Assembly (NCBI GenBank): GCA_964473285.1
Contig: CAYYOI010000001.1
Coordinates: forward strand, 13,233-77,232
DNA: 64,000 nt
Direction of reading: 5' to 3'
From: JBNJGT01 sp964473285
GTDB taxonomy: Archaea; Nanobdellota; Nanobdellia; Woesearchaeales; JACJVW01
Each line of letters starts with the position of its first letter. The stretch's first letter is position 1. Below, in pieces: positions 27,407-35,561 of this stretch. The notes beneath the pieces are model-generated. The model did not search any database. It was not told the DNA's origin and saw nothing but the letters and a program-made list of their open reading frames with translations. A program made the position numbers and the translations under genes.

Positions 27407-28090
27407 ATAGTTTTGATTTTTCTTTACTATTCTTTGAACTGATATGTAGCTTATTTTGAATCCTTCTTTTTTGAGTATCTTCTCAGCTTCTCGATAACTT
27501 CCTCCTTTTTGATATGCTTTAAGCACATCAAACTTGTTGATTTTTGTTGTAATCTTTGGTCTTCCTCCTGAGTATATTCCTTTGTCTTTCTTGTTTCTGA
27601 TTCCTGATTTGATGCTTTGTGATAGGTTTTTGCTGTAATTGTGGCTTTGCCAAACCATGATTTGTCTTACTACGTTCCATTTGATGTCATCATCGCTGTC
27701 TATGTTGTCATTTAGGCTTATGAATCTGCATCCGTATTTATGCACTATTCGATCCAGTTCTTCGTTTGCTATGTGTGGTTGTTGTCTTGAGAATCTTGAC
27801 AGATCATAAACGATCATTACTGTGTATTGTTTCTTTCTGATTTTCTCTAGGAGAGTTTCAAACTTAGGTCTTTTTATTTGTTTGAATCCTGAAAGGTATT
27901 CATAGACTATTTCAAAGTTCCAATTAGAGTTCTGGCAGTATGTCTTGCACTCTTTGATTTGTTTATCGACATCCTGTCGGTCTTCATCTGTACTGCATCT
28001 TGCATAGATGATTGCTTTTGTCTTATTTTTTGTCTTATTCATTGTCTTATGGGGTGTCGGTAAAGGTGTCGAGATCCTTTTTTTCGGCAT
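27398..28090 (-). CDS. Serine recombinase (resolvase/invertase type)
   Basis: 230 residues. The catalytic domain starts at IIYARCSTDEDRQDVDKQ, which contains the nucleophile Ser in the YxRxS-like stretch. It continues with VYDLSRFSRQ (conserved Asp and Arg residues), FISLNDNID, then GIRNKKDKGIYSGGRP. The C-terminal ~60 residues hold an HTH (KAYQKGGSYREAEKILKKEG). The first 16 residues before MNKTKNKTKA may not be translated, because a second ATG lies at 28042. It is of small-resolvase size, distinct from the large transposon-type serine integrases. Inverted repeats directly upstream may be its binding sites. Confidence 0.9.
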   Translation of the reverse strand: MPKKRISTPLPTPHKTMNKTKNKTKAIIYARCSTDEDRQDVDKQIKECKTYCQNSNWNFEIVYEYLSGFKQIKRPKFETLLEKIRKKQYTVMIVYDLSRFSRQQPHIANEELDRIVHKYGCRFISLNDNIDSDDDIKWNVVRQIMVWQSHNYSKNLSQSIKSGIRNKKDKGIYSGGRPKITTKINKFDVLKAYQKGGSYREAEKILKKEGFKISYISVQRIVKKNQNYLE

Positions 28091-28129
28091 GTCGATTTCG
28101 ACATTTTCGACATAAGTGAGTCACACTTA
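28090..28129. repeat. Palindromes upstream of the serine recombinase (possible res site)
   Basis: TGTCGA-TT-TCGACA at 28090-28103 is a perfect inverted repeat, with a third TCGACA copy at 28107-28112. TAAGTG-AGTCA-CACTTA follows at 28113-28129. Small serine recombinases usually bind paired palindromic sites next to their own gene. Confidence 0.45.
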
Positions 28130-28191
28130 TTTTTCATTGTTGAGCCACCTATAAGTGATTCTTTAAACGCTTCAACTATTAGAGTTACACT

Positions 28192-28210
28192 CTTCTCCCT
28201 ACGGGAGAAG
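28192..28210. repeat. Perfect 8-bp hairpin
   Basis: CTTCTCCC, loop TAC, GGGAGAAG. It is the most GC-rich spot in this AT-rich neighbourhood and lies about 100 bp before the recombinase start. It could be a terminator, an RNA structure or part of the recombination site. The 28091-28299 interval holds no convincing gene; a 70-codon frame there overlaps the recombinase start. Confidence 0.5.
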
Positions 28211-28299
28211 CCCATCCAATAATCTTTCAAAATCAAGCTTATTTTCTTCATTTTTTGCCTTTTTTCTCATCCCTACACACGCACACATATCGGCACAAA

Positions 28300-28728
28300 T
28301 CAAGTCTTCCTTAAGTGTGCAGATTTTTTGTTTTTGATGCCTGGAGTATTTTTTTGATCTTCAAGCATTTTCTGAAGTTTCTTCTTGTCTTCAGCAAACA
28401 TATTTACCAGGTACACGTTGTTTCTTGGTTTGCCTCCTGGCGTTATGTCTGTTTCGAACTTGTAAGGTTGTGTTTTTAGCATAGCAAAGCACCACAATGC
28501 GTAAGTTACTTGATGAGGATCTATCTTTGTCGCTTTTGAAATTCTGTTTGGACTGTACCCTTGAGGTTTCTTGTTGTTCAATCTTGCTTCAATGTATTTC
28601 TCTTTAAGAAAGTCATAGACTGCAAAAGCATTTTTCTTTGATTTCTCTTGTACCCACCAGTGACTTTCATTGAAGTAGAAAGGCACTTTGTTTGGAAGTT
28701 TTTCTTTGTTTTTGATGCTGAAACTCAT
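28300..28728 (-). CDS. Unknown element protein, possible winged helix
   Basis: 142 basic residues. The middle (about 20-85) has a helix-rich pattern with SPNRISKATKIDPHQVTYAL, resembling a winged-helix recognition region. A Lys-rich tail follows. It is the last gene of the small-protein run that follows the primase-helicase fusion, two bases after the preceding gene. No family recognised. Confidence 0.55.
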   Translation of the reverse strand: MSFSIKNKEKLPNKVPFYFNESHWWVQEKSKKNAFAVYDFLKEKYIEARLNNKKPQGYSPNRISKATKIDPHQVTYALWCFAMLKTQPYKFETDITPGGKPRNNVYLVNMFAEDKKKLQKMLEDQKNTPGIKNKKSAHLRKT

Positions 28729-28730
28729 CT

Positions 28731-29153
28731 TTATGCCTCCAATACTTCTCTTACAAATTCTTTGTTTAGTGCGATTAGTCTTCTTTTGCCAAATTTGTGA
28801 AGCTTGATTATTTCGCTGTCTTGCAATCCTTGAATTGCTCGTTCAAGAATTTGATCAGTCTTCAATAGTGGAAGTTTCTTTAAGAACTCTTCTTCAAACA
28901 GTATTCCTTCGTTTGCTAAGAGTTCTTTAAACAAGATCCATTCGTATTGATCATAAATTGTGAGCATGTCATCAGGTTTGAAATGATTCAGAACCACTTC
29001 TGAAATGATCTGACGTTGTGCAATCACATCTAATTCTATCAAGAATGATTCGAACTCATCAGGAACTTCTCGCTCCCATTCAATCTCTTTTCCATCAAGG
29101 TACTCTGGCTTTGTCAATCCCATAAAAGTTTTGAATGTTTCAATTAGTTGCAT
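28731..29153 (-). CDS. Unknown acidic element protein
   Basis: 140 residues from ATG 29153, chosen because AGGAGG lies eight bases upstream; an in-frame start further up would overlap the preceding gene more. It is mostly helical and acidic. The C-terminal third (LERAIQGLQDSEIIKLHKFG, then RRLIALNKEF) looks like a small winged-helix domain. It overlaps the upstream gene by 14 bp. A replication accessory role is inferred from the operon only. Confidence 0.5.
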   Translation of the reverse strand: MQLIETFKTFMGLTKPEYLDGKEIEWEREVPDEFESFLIELDVIAQRQIISEVVLNHFKPDDMLTIYDQYEWILFKELLANEGILFEEEFLKKLPLLKTDQILERAIQGLQDSEIIKLHKFGKRRLIALNKEFVREVLEA

Positions 29154-29358
29154 TATTATCATCCTCCTTTTCATCCTTAATAGTGTTAGATTCAAGTACG
29201 ATAATGTTTACTTTTGCATCAGTTAATGCAGCTAATCTCGCATTCCTCACACTATAATCAACAAAGAACTTAGTAACAACTCCTTCAATTCCTAAAGCTT
29301 CAGCTATTTCAGAGATCCTGACTTCATGTCTGACTTCTTGAGTTGCTCTCGTATTCAT
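29140..29358 (-). CDS. Small unknown element protein
   Basis: 72 residues. An N-terminal RHEVRISEIAEALGIEGVV segment could be an HTH helix pair. It is followed by a beta-rich segment (KVNIIVLES) and an acidic tail. It lies between two genes with clear Shine-Dalgarno signals in the same direction. No family recognised. Confidence 0.5.
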   Translation of the reverse strand: MNTRATQEVRHEVRISEIAEALGIEGVVTKFFVDYSVRNARLAALTDAKVNIIVLESNTIKDEKEDDNNATN

Positions 29359-29377
29359 TTTTGTTCTAACACTTTAT

Positions 29378-29602
29378 TTATACTGCCTCTTCTGAGACAG
29401 TTTCTTCAGTCACTGTTGATGTTGCTTTCTTCTTGTTCTTCCATAAAACGCCAACATCACGTAACTTATCATTGATGTTCACAAATACTTTGAAGTGTGG
29501 TTGATTGCCTTCTCTGTTTTCATTTGGTAAAATCAAAATCTCTTTTTCTCCCAAAACTCCAAAGTTCATGTTTCCTTTCAGATACTCTTCTCCTTCTTGC
29601 AT
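29378..29602 (-). CDS. Small unknown element protein
   Basis: 74 residues with AGGAGGAGA just before ATG 29602. The central beta-rich stretch (about 12-55) contains PHFKVFVNINDKLRDVGVLW, and the tail is acidic and Thr/Glu-rich. It follows the primase-helicase gene by about 36 bp. The beta-rich core could be an OB-like fold, but this cannot be settled by eye. Confidence 0.5.
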   Translation of the reverse strand: MQEGEEYLKGNMNFGVLGEKEILILPNENREGNQPHFKVFVNINDKLRDVGVLWKNKKKATSTVTEETVSEEAV

Positions 29603-29638
29603 GTTTATCTCCTCCTTCCTTTTTGATTAAGGAATATA

Positions 29639-32600
29639 TCATTTCAAAACCTTCCATTTTCCATGCTTAGGCTCAAAGATTTTTCCAATTTTAGATAATC
29701 TTGAGATCTCTCTTTCTACCTCTTCTTCGTTCATCTGACTTTTTTCTACAATTACTTCAAAAGGAGTGCCATCTCCAGGATCGTTTTTATTAATTATATC
29801 TGAAAAATCAAAAACACATTCTTCCTCAATAATTGCAAAACCCCTATCATTTATACATCTTAAAATCAATGCTTTTGCTTCATTCACATCCAATAAACTA
29901 GGTTTCTCTGCCAATCTTAACTTAGCACTTGCTTCTGTAAGTCTTATTACAGAAAGAATAAATCGAGAGAAGCTTTGTATGTGATTATGTTCAATAAAAC
30001 TTCTTTGATTTTTACAAAACTGTCTTATTGAATTTTCTACATCTTCAGGTGTGGGTTTAAGCTCGTGCTTATTCAAAACATAATAAATATACTTTCTAAG
30101 AAAATCTTTATTTCCAATATTTTCTCCTTTATAATTATCGAGTATTTTGGAAATTATTTTATCATCTTGTGGTTTTTCAGCCTTAAGTATTAAATCAAAT
30201 CTATCAAATATGTGTTTATTTATGCCTAATGACTTATGATCTACTCGATCTCTTTCTTCTTTTATGTTTCCAGCACACAAAATCTTTGCGGGTGCTTTCA
30301 TTTGTTGCTGTATGTTTGCTTTGCTTATCGTAACTGTCTTCTTTTCAAGAGGTTCTCCTAATTTATCTATGTCATCCTCTTTTGCTTTGTCTACTTCATC
30401 TATGAAACACAATCCTTGACCTGCTAAGACTACTGCTCCTGCATCTAGTGCCCACCCACCTAGAAATTCATCTCTTACTACAGATGCAGTTATTCCTACT
30501 GCTGAACTTTTTGTGGATTCAACAAATACTGATTTTGGTGCAATATCGCATGCTTCTAGTGCTAAATGAGATTTGCCAAGTCCCCAACCTCCAAATATGT
30601 AAATATTTAATGATTTTCTAGTGTTAATATTTTTATTGATGTTTTCATTAGTTACCAACTGCAATAATAATGCTTTTTTAATGTGAATATTTCCCTCAAC
30701 GTGTGGTGCAAATATATTTGATAAATTGGTCAATACATCATTATTTTTTGAAAATGAAAAAATATCTTCCGTATCCTTTATCGAGAGATTAATTCTTCTA
30801 TCGTCTATGGGGTATATGTTGTTTATGTCTAGAATAATTTCACTTTTTGTCAGCCTTTGTCCTGTTCTTGAAAATATTGGATCTTCTTTTATTATACCTA
30901 TTGATCTAACTCTATTTCCTGCTTGTAATATTATTTGATCATTACATAGATTTCCTCTAATTAAAGCATGTATTTTTTTTACTTCTATTAGATTAGTATT
31001 AGATGAGATGTCTTCAATAATTAATGACTGTACATCAATCATCTCTTTATTTATTAAATGAAATTTTCCTTTTCTTCCACAAGCACACATAGATGGTTCT
31101 TTGAATTTCTTATCTAATTGAAGTACATTTATTATGTTGCCACAACTAGGACATTCAAATTTGGCAGAGGTTGTTTGTGGTCTTACATCTGATTTTTGCC
31201 TGATTGTACCATCTATATAGCACAATTTTCCAATATGTTTAGTTCGGATGTTGCCGATAAAGAGTTCAGAGGAATTAGGCAAATCACTAAATCTAAAAGG
31301 AATATCCTTTCTCTCTTTATCTATTAATTCTACAGACATTTGAAATATCTTTAACATCTCTTCAGGATTATCTAATAAGGCATCTGCTAATTCAGGACTA
31401 TATCTATAAAAATCCTTAAAATTAATTATAACAGAATCTTCTTTTTTTCCATTATAAAGAAGATTGTTTTCTTCCAAAAACTCTTTTATAAGATTAATTC
31501 TTTCTCCAATCTCATAATGTTTATATTTGGTTTTTTGTTCTTGTTCTTCTTTTTGTTTTAAATCAGAAATTATTATATTTACCTCTTTCTCCCCTTCATT
31601 TGTTAAACCCCAAATATCAACATTATTAACTCCTTGAGATTTAATTTCTATTAATTCTTCAGAAGAAAGACCTGTGGATCGACCATTTCTTTTCCTTTCT
31701 ATAGCTCTTGAAATAGTATTAAGTGGAAGATTTAATTTTTTTGAAATATCAGATATTGATAATTCTGATTCATATAAACATAATAATATTTTTTCTTTAG
31801 TGGGTAAGTTGGGTAAGTTGGGTAAGTTGGGTAAGTTGGGTAAGTTGGGTAAGTTGGTAAGTGGGTAAGTATGTTTTAATTTATGGGTAACTTGCATATT
31901 TCCTGTTCTATCCTCAGAATTAGCCCGATTTGAAACATCAGGATACCCAAGATACCCATTTTTTGATTTTAATACATACTTTTTTTCTTTGAATATTTTT
32001 TCAATTTCTATTTTTTCAATTTTGGTTTTTTCATGGATATTTTGGATATAACTTTGTGAAGTTAATTCATCAGCATAAACTAGTAAATCAAGAATTTCTT
32101 TTATCTTAGAAGTTTTTTCAATTGGATCTGATGGAATTCTCTCGATTAATAAGTCAATCAAATGTTTAGAATTAGTTAATAATTGATTCACTAATTCTTT
32201 TGCCTCATCAACACTTTTTTTTGCCACATATTCATTAATATCTATTTTGTCTTTATTTTCTTCTTTTGGAAGTTCACATAAACGAATATTAGTCACTTTG
32301 TTTGTGAATAAGAATTTTGCAGTTTCTAAAGCACCTTCTTCTCCTGCTTTGTTGTCTTCGTTGTCGTTGATGATATAGACTTTTTTTAGGTTTTTAACTA
32401 GTTGTAATAGTTTTGCATGATCTTTTTTTCTAAATTGAACAGTGACTGGACTTATTGAGCTGAATCCTGATTGTATTAGGCTAATGCAGTCCGTAACTCC
32501 TTCTGTAATAATAGTATAATCTTTATTTAAGGTGTCTTCTCCATAGAAGTATTTGTTTTCAACAACTTTACTTATGTAAGGTCTTTTTTCATTTGGGCTG

Positions 32601-33337
32601 AATTGTTTTTTATACTTACTTTCTTCATATTTGTTATTTGGTGTGTTTTCTGTTTTTCTTGCAATAAACCTAACTACTTTGTTGTGTTTTAGGTAAGGAT
32701 ATATGATTCTACCTTTAAAAATAGGAATTATTGTATCTTGATATGCTGTAAAAAGTCCTGTTTTTAGTATATCTTCTCTTTGGTACTTGTTCAACAAATA
32801 TGGGATTATTCTATTTTCCGTATCTGCATAGCCTATTAGAAGTCTATCAACTGTTTCATCAGTAAACCCTCTGATTCCTTTTTCAAACTCACGAATTGTA
32901 TTACTTTTTATTTTATATTCATCAATATGTTTATGATAGAACTCTGCTATGTCTTTTTGAATATTAAAAACAAGCATTTCTTCTTCTTTTTCTTTTTTTA
33001 GTTCAGCAATCTTTTCCTTGCTTAGTTTTTTGAGTGGAACACCTGTCTTTTCAGATAATATGTTTAAAGCTGTTGGGAAATCACAATTCTCACTAATCAT
33101 GACAAGGTCAAAAATATCTCCTCCTTTACTTGCAGGACATCCTGCACTAAAACAAATAAAGCCTTGATTGTCATAAGAAATGAAGCTATTTTTGTTCTTA
33201 CTATTGTGAAACTTACACTCTCCTTGATATCGATCACCTAAGTGTTTCAGATGTATTCCATAATCTGAAGCAAGATCTGAAATCTTTATCTTACTCTTGA
33301 TTTCATTCTTTATCACTTCAAAATCAAAAGATTCCAT
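29639..33337 (-). CDS. DnaG-type primase fused to MCM helicase
   Basis: 1232 residues. Residues about 1-100 form a CHC2-like zinc finger (GECKFH, then CFSAGCPASKGGDIFDLVM). About 150-280 is the DnaG RNA-polymerase core (GRIIYPYLKHNKVVRFIARK). About 285-370 is TOPRIM, with TIITEGVTDCISL (Glu) and IINDNEDNKAGEEGA (Asp-x-x-Asp type). A run of LPN repeats and an HTH (about 515-600) link to an MCM half. That half has an N-terminal OB/zinc domain with CPSCG...CACGRKG (about 725-750) and an AAA+ ATPase. Walker A is GGWGLGKSHL (about 916), Walker B is LCFIDEVDK (about 976), and the arginine finger is IFDRFDLI (about 1044). A C-terminal winged helix ends it. It should unwind DNA and prime synthesis for the element. 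Confidence 0.93.
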   Translation of the reverse strand: MESFDFEVIKNEIKSKIKISDLASDYGIHLKHLGDRYQGECKFHNSKNKNSFISYDNQGFICFSAGCPASKGGDIFDLVMISENCDFPTALNILSEKTGVPLKKLSKEKIAELKKEKEEEMLVFNIQKDIAEFYHKHIDEYKIKSNTIREFEKGIRGFTDETVDRLLIGYADTENRIIPYLLNKYQREDILKTGLFTAYQDTIIPIFKGRIIYPYLKHNKVVRFIARKTENTPNNKYEESKYKKQFSPNEKRPYISKVVENKYFYGEDTLNKDYTIITEGVTDCISLIQSGFSSISPVTVQFRKKDHAKLLQLVKNLKKVYIINDNEDNKAGEEGALETAKFLFTNKVTNIRLCELPKEENKDKIDINEYVAKKSVDEAKELVNQLLTNSKHLIDLLIERIPSDPIEKTSKIKEILDLLVYADELTSQSYIQNIHEKTKIEKIEIEKIFKEKKYVLKSKNGYLGYPDVSNRANSEDRTGNMQVTHKLKHTYPLTNLPNLPNLPNLPNLPNLPTKEKILLCLYESELSISDISKKLNLPLNTISRAIERKRNGRSTGLSSEELIEIKSQGVNNVDIWGLTNEGEKEVNIIISDLKQKEEQEQKTKYKHYEIGERINLIKEFLEENNLLYNGKKEDSVIINFKDFYRYSPELADALLDNPEEMLKIFQMSVELIDKERKDIPFRFSDLPNSSELFIGNIRTKHIGKLCYIDGTIRQKSDVRPQTTSAKFECPSCGNIINVLQLDKKFKEPSMCACGRKGKFHLINKEMIDVQSLIIEDISSNTNLIEVKKIHALIRGNLCNDQIILQAGNRVRSIGIIKEDPIFSRTGQRLTKSEIILDINNIYPIDDRRINLSIKDTEDIFSFSKNNDVLTNLSNIFAPHVEGNIHIKKALLLQLVTNENINKNINTRKSLNIYIFGGWGLGKSHLALEACDIAPKSVFVESTKSSAVGITASVVRDEFLGGWALDAGAVVLAGQGLCFIDEVDKAKEDDIDKLGEPLEKKTVTISKANIQQQMKAPAKILCAGNIKEERDRVDHKSLGINKHIFDRFDLILKAEKPQDDKIISKILDNYKGENIGNKDFLRKYIYYVLNKHELKPTPEDVENSIRQFCKNQRSFIEHNHIQSFSRFILSVIRLTEASAKLRLAEKPSLLDVNEAKALILRCINDRGFAIIEEECVFDFSDIINKNDPGDGTPFEVIVEKSQMNEEEVEREISRLSKIGKIFEPKHGKWKVLK
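31802..31855 (-). repeat. Six 9-bp units encoding Leu-Pro-Asn linker
   Basis: The + strand repeats gggtaagtt six times without error, then degenerates into ggtaagtgggtaagt. The coding strand gives alternating NLP units forming a flexible linker exactly between the primase and the HTH/MCM halves. A perfect nonamer run is likely to vary in copy number. Confidence 0.95.
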
Positions 33338-33537
33338 CAGAACTCACCTCTAATAGGATTTATAGTTAAGATTCCAGAAATAGATATGAGAATTTCTTGA
33401 TCGAATTTATCTTTAATTGTTATTGACTCTTCAGAAATACTAATGATCATGCCAGTGTATCTGATCCTTGCATCTGGTTTTAGAAAGATTTTGACCTTAG
33501 TTCTTTCATTCATGTATTGTTTAAGTGTTTCTTTCAT
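33337..33537 (-). CDS. Small beta-rich protein, Sm-like candidate
   Basis: 66 residues. The pattern RYTGMIISISEESITIKD followed by EILISISGILTI is typical of small SH3/Sm-like barrels. The stop shares one base with the ATG of the primase-helicase gene (TGATG), so translation is coupled. GGGGCGA precedes its ATG. It may bind RNA or DNA for replication control; this is inference. Confidence 0.55.
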   Translation of the reverse strand: MKETLKQYMNERTKVKIFLKPDARIRYTGMIISISEESITIKDKFDQEILISISGILTINPIRGEF

Positions 33538-33567
33538 TCTTTCAATCGCCCCTTTTCAAATTGTTGT

Positions 33568-33795
33568 TTAACTTCCTAATGTTCTCAATCTATACTGATT
33601 GAGGTTGTGCTTGAAAGTTGCAGTCAGAGTATCTAATTCTCTAAGTAGCATACTTAAGCGTTCAAAATCATCGAATTTAGTGTGATCGCTTGTATTCTGC
33701 ATTCTCCAAAGTAGTTTTCTCATCTCCTCATGCTTGTTTTTGCATGCGGTCGAGTAGTACCTGGATGCATCGTTATGATCTCTGAATTCTTTCAT
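33568..33795 (-). CDS. Small helical unknown protein
   Basis: 75 residues, wholly helical in appearance, with heptad-like Leu spacing in the C-terminal half (FERLSMLLRELDTLTATF). It probably forms a coiled-coil dimer. It lies 30 bp before the Sm-like gene in the same direction. No family recognised. Confidence 0.5.
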   Translation of the reverse strand: MKEFRDHNDASRYYSTACKNKHEEMRKLLWRMQNTSDHTKFDDFERLSMLLRELDTLTATFKHNLNQYRLRTLGS

Positions 33796-33909
33796 TTTGA
33801 TTTCTCTTTGATTTGATTAAATGGAGATTTGCCTGGAAATGAGGATTGCAACCCCAGGTAATCTCCAAATAACAACAAAAACAATGAAAATGAGTTTTGC
33901 CTACAATGG

Positions 33910-34080
33910 CTATTTTCTCACGACACCTTTGAGCCAATTCTTTGCAGTTCTGTTTGATTCTGGTCGATTTTCTATGTCCCAGTGCCTCTTCCTACAAAGA
34001 TCGCTACAAAATCTTGCAGAAGCGTAATAATGCTCTGATATTTTTCCTCCACAAAACCTGCATTTGTTAATGTTTGTCAA
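33910..34080 (-). CDS. Tiny zinc-finger protein
   Basis: 56 residues from TTG 34080. The start is supported by a strong GGAGGT eight bases upstream, inside the preceding gene's end. Motifs are CRFCGGKISEHYYASARFC and then SDLCRKRHW, i.e. a CxxC...CxxxC zinc finger of the type ending FCSxxCR. It stops at TAG 33910. The opposite-strand frame over this region has no such signature. Probably nucleic-acid binding. Confidence 0.7.
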   Translation of the reverse strand: MTNINKCRFCGGKISEHYYASARFCSDLCRKRHWDIENRPESNRTAKNWLKGVVRK

Positions 34081-34081
34081 A

Positions 34082-34222
34082 TTATTTGACCTCCAATACT
34101 AATTTTGATCCTGATCTTTGGATGATCACACTCCTAGCATCACCCACCCAATCCAAAGGTAATTTTACGAATTTTGAATAACTACCGATTGTTTGGATTT
34201 TCTCGATAATTTCTTCATTCAT
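34082..34222 (-). CDS. Tiny AbrB-like (swapped-hairpin) candidate protein
   Basis: 46 residues. The stretch SYSKFVKLPLDWVGDARSVI and its continuation to LVLEV resemble an AbrB/SpoVT half-barrel (a KFVxLPxxW turn followed by two strands). The ATG at 34222 overlaps the stop of the RHH gene upstream by 8 bp. The TAA is two bases before the next gene's TTG, so four small genes here form one compact operon. Likely a DNA-binding repressor or antitoxin-type protein; this is inferred. Confidence 0.6.
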   Translation of the reverse strand: MNEEIIEKIQTIGSYSKFVKLPLDWVGDARSVIIQRSGSKLVLEVK

Positions 34223-34418
34223 GATTTGCAACCTCTTTTCTTTCGAGCAAATCTTTAATCTCGTTTAATCTTTGAATTACCAGGAGTTGATTGTCTAGAA
34301 GCCTTGATCTGGAAAAATCTGAGACTGAACCATATCCGAGCATACCAGCTATTTGCTCAATTTTTTCCTTTTCTTCTTTGCTCACTCGAATCCGAATGAG
34401 ATGATTTTTAGGCTTCAT
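34215..34418 (-). CDS. Ribbon-helix-helix protein
   Basis: 67 residues. The N-terminal strand LIRIRVSKEEKEKIEQIAG leads into a second helix GSVSDFSRSRLL, the RHH/CopG pattern. A C-terminal helix extends it. It overlaps the upstream RHH-like gene by 11 bp. Expected to be a dimeric DNA-binding regulator. Confidence 0.75.
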   Translation of the reverse strand: MKPKNHLIRIRVSKEEKEKIEQIAGMLGYGSVSDFSRSRLLDNQLLVIQRLNEIKDLLERKEVANHE

Positions 34419-34551
34419 TTTGGCTCAAGTATCGTGTTAGGGCTTGACGACAGATTGTAGCTTGAGAGGTAAGACTAGCTTTTGCTAAAAGCTCTAATTT
34501 TTCTTTACAATTCTCATCAACTACAAACGTAATCACACGATTTTTATTCAT
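34408..34551 (-). CDS. Short ribbon-helix-helix protein, first gene of the element operon
   Basis: 47 residues from ATG 34551. A longer in-frame start reaches into the promoter and codes an unlikely hydrophobic lead. The pattern RVITFVVDENCKEKLELLAK then SQATICRQALTRYL fits an RHH/CopG repressor. A TTTTTTTATATG box ends about 23 bp upstream, giving a leaderless mRNA. It probably represses this and the divergent promoter. Confidence 0.7.
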   Translation of the reverse strand: MNKNRVITFVVDENCKEKLELLAKASLTSQATICRQALTRYLSQNEA

Positions 34552-34573
34552 AATAAATAATTTCGAATAAGAG

Positions 34574-34694
34574 CATATAAAAAAATCGAGAAGAGAAAAA
34601 ATAGATAGAACAAAAATACTCCAAACCATTTCATAGAAAAAATATTATTCAGAAATTACTTAAATCTTACAAAATATTACAAACATTTATATAT
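34574..34694. promoter_or_regulatory. Divergent promoter pair of the element
   Basis: On the - strand TTTTTTTATATG (34585-34574) lies about 27 bp before ATG 34551. On the + strand TTTATATAT (34686-34694) lies about 26 bp before ATG 34716. Both imply leaderless transcripts. About 100 bp separates them, room for operators of the RHH proteins. Confidence 0.6.
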
Positions 34695-34715
34695 GGGTGT
34701 ATATCTAAACTAATT

Positions 34716-35333
34716 ATGAAAGATAAATACTTACCTTTACTTAGTATAGATGTTGCAATTATGTGTGGTGTTCTATCTTCTATAAATTCATCAGTATCTT
34801 CAGCCGGATGTAAAAGAGCAACTGTGATAAAATGGCTTCAGGAAGATGAAAATTTTAAATCTGTTTATCTTGATAGCAAAAAAACGAGACAGTCGCAAAA
34901 GAAAATTAAAGATGACTCATTTAGAGTGTATCTTTATGATAAAATAAATGCCTTTATCAAAAATAATAAGGAATACTTTGAATTTCTTGACGATCAAATT
35001 CTTCCTAATTACCAAAATCTTTATGCAATATGTTTTGAAGATAAAAGAAAAAAAACTAAGAAAACAATTGAGGAGTTGGAGAAACCAATTAGAGAACGGA
35101 TGATAAAACTTTTGGAAAAACAGTTTGGTAACGAAGAACTAAGAAAAAAAGGCGAACTAAAATATTATTCAAATAAACAAAATAAAGATTTTAACAACTA
35201 CATATCATTTATAGACCGACAAAAATGTATTAGAAACTTAAAGAAGCTTAGACTACTTCATGTGAAGGATCAAGAAGGGGTGGAGATAATAAAACAGACA
35301 ATCAAGCTATTATCACCCAAACAGACAAAATAA
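34716..35333 (+). CDS. Unknown lysine-rich element protein
   Basis: 205 residues, strongly basic and mostly helical. The N-terminus (IDVAIMCGVLSSINSSVSS, then CKRATVIKWLQED) could be an HTH-type module. The middle is coiled-coil-like (KKTKKTIEELEKPIRERMIK). It is transcribed away from the rest of the element genes toward attR. No family recognised. Confidence 0.6.
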   Translation: MKDKYLPLLSIDVAIMCGVLSSINSSVSSAGCKRATVIKWLQEDENFKSVYLDSKKTRQSQKKIKDDSFRVYLYDKINAFIKNNKEYFEFLDDQILPNYQNLYAICFEDKRKKTKKTIEELEKPIRERMIKLLEKQFGNEELRKKGELKYYSNKQNKDFNNYISFIDRQKCIRNLKKLRLLHVKDQEGVEIIKQTIKLLSPKQTK

Positions 35334-35561
35334 AGGTAAATTTATTCCGGGTGTTCAACTAAACAAAGAAAATTATATAAAGAACCTACCACATAACAAA
35401 AAATAAGCATCCAAACAGAATACTGGTTTGGTGTCTTGATAACGTTCCGGGAATGCATTAAATTTTCGGCATGTGTTTATAAAAAAACCTTTCAGAATTG
35501 ATCGGAAATCTTTCGAACGAGAAGGCGTGAAACTTATAAATTTCGAGGATATAAGCGTTTT
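35334..35561 (+). promoter_or_regulatory. Right-end region of the element with promoter for the TctA-like gene
   Basis: 228 bp without a gene. A small CCAAAC...GTTTGG hairpin lies at 35411-35431. CTTATAAAT at 35533-35541 sits about 25 bp before ATG 35562, a good TATA box for a leaderless mRNA. Because the element's boundary is downstream at 35611-35621, this promoter belongs to the element and now drives a host gene. Confidence 0.65.

Noticed and set aside
28039..28251. 70-codon frame on the - strand before the serine recombinase
   Set aside because: It overlaps the recombinase start by about 50 bp in another frame, has no recognisable domain, and covers the hairpin and palindromes.
33821..34027. 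68-codon + strand frame
   Set aside because: The opposite strand encodes a zinc-finger protein with strong Shine-Dalgarno sequence and CxxC motifs over the same bases.
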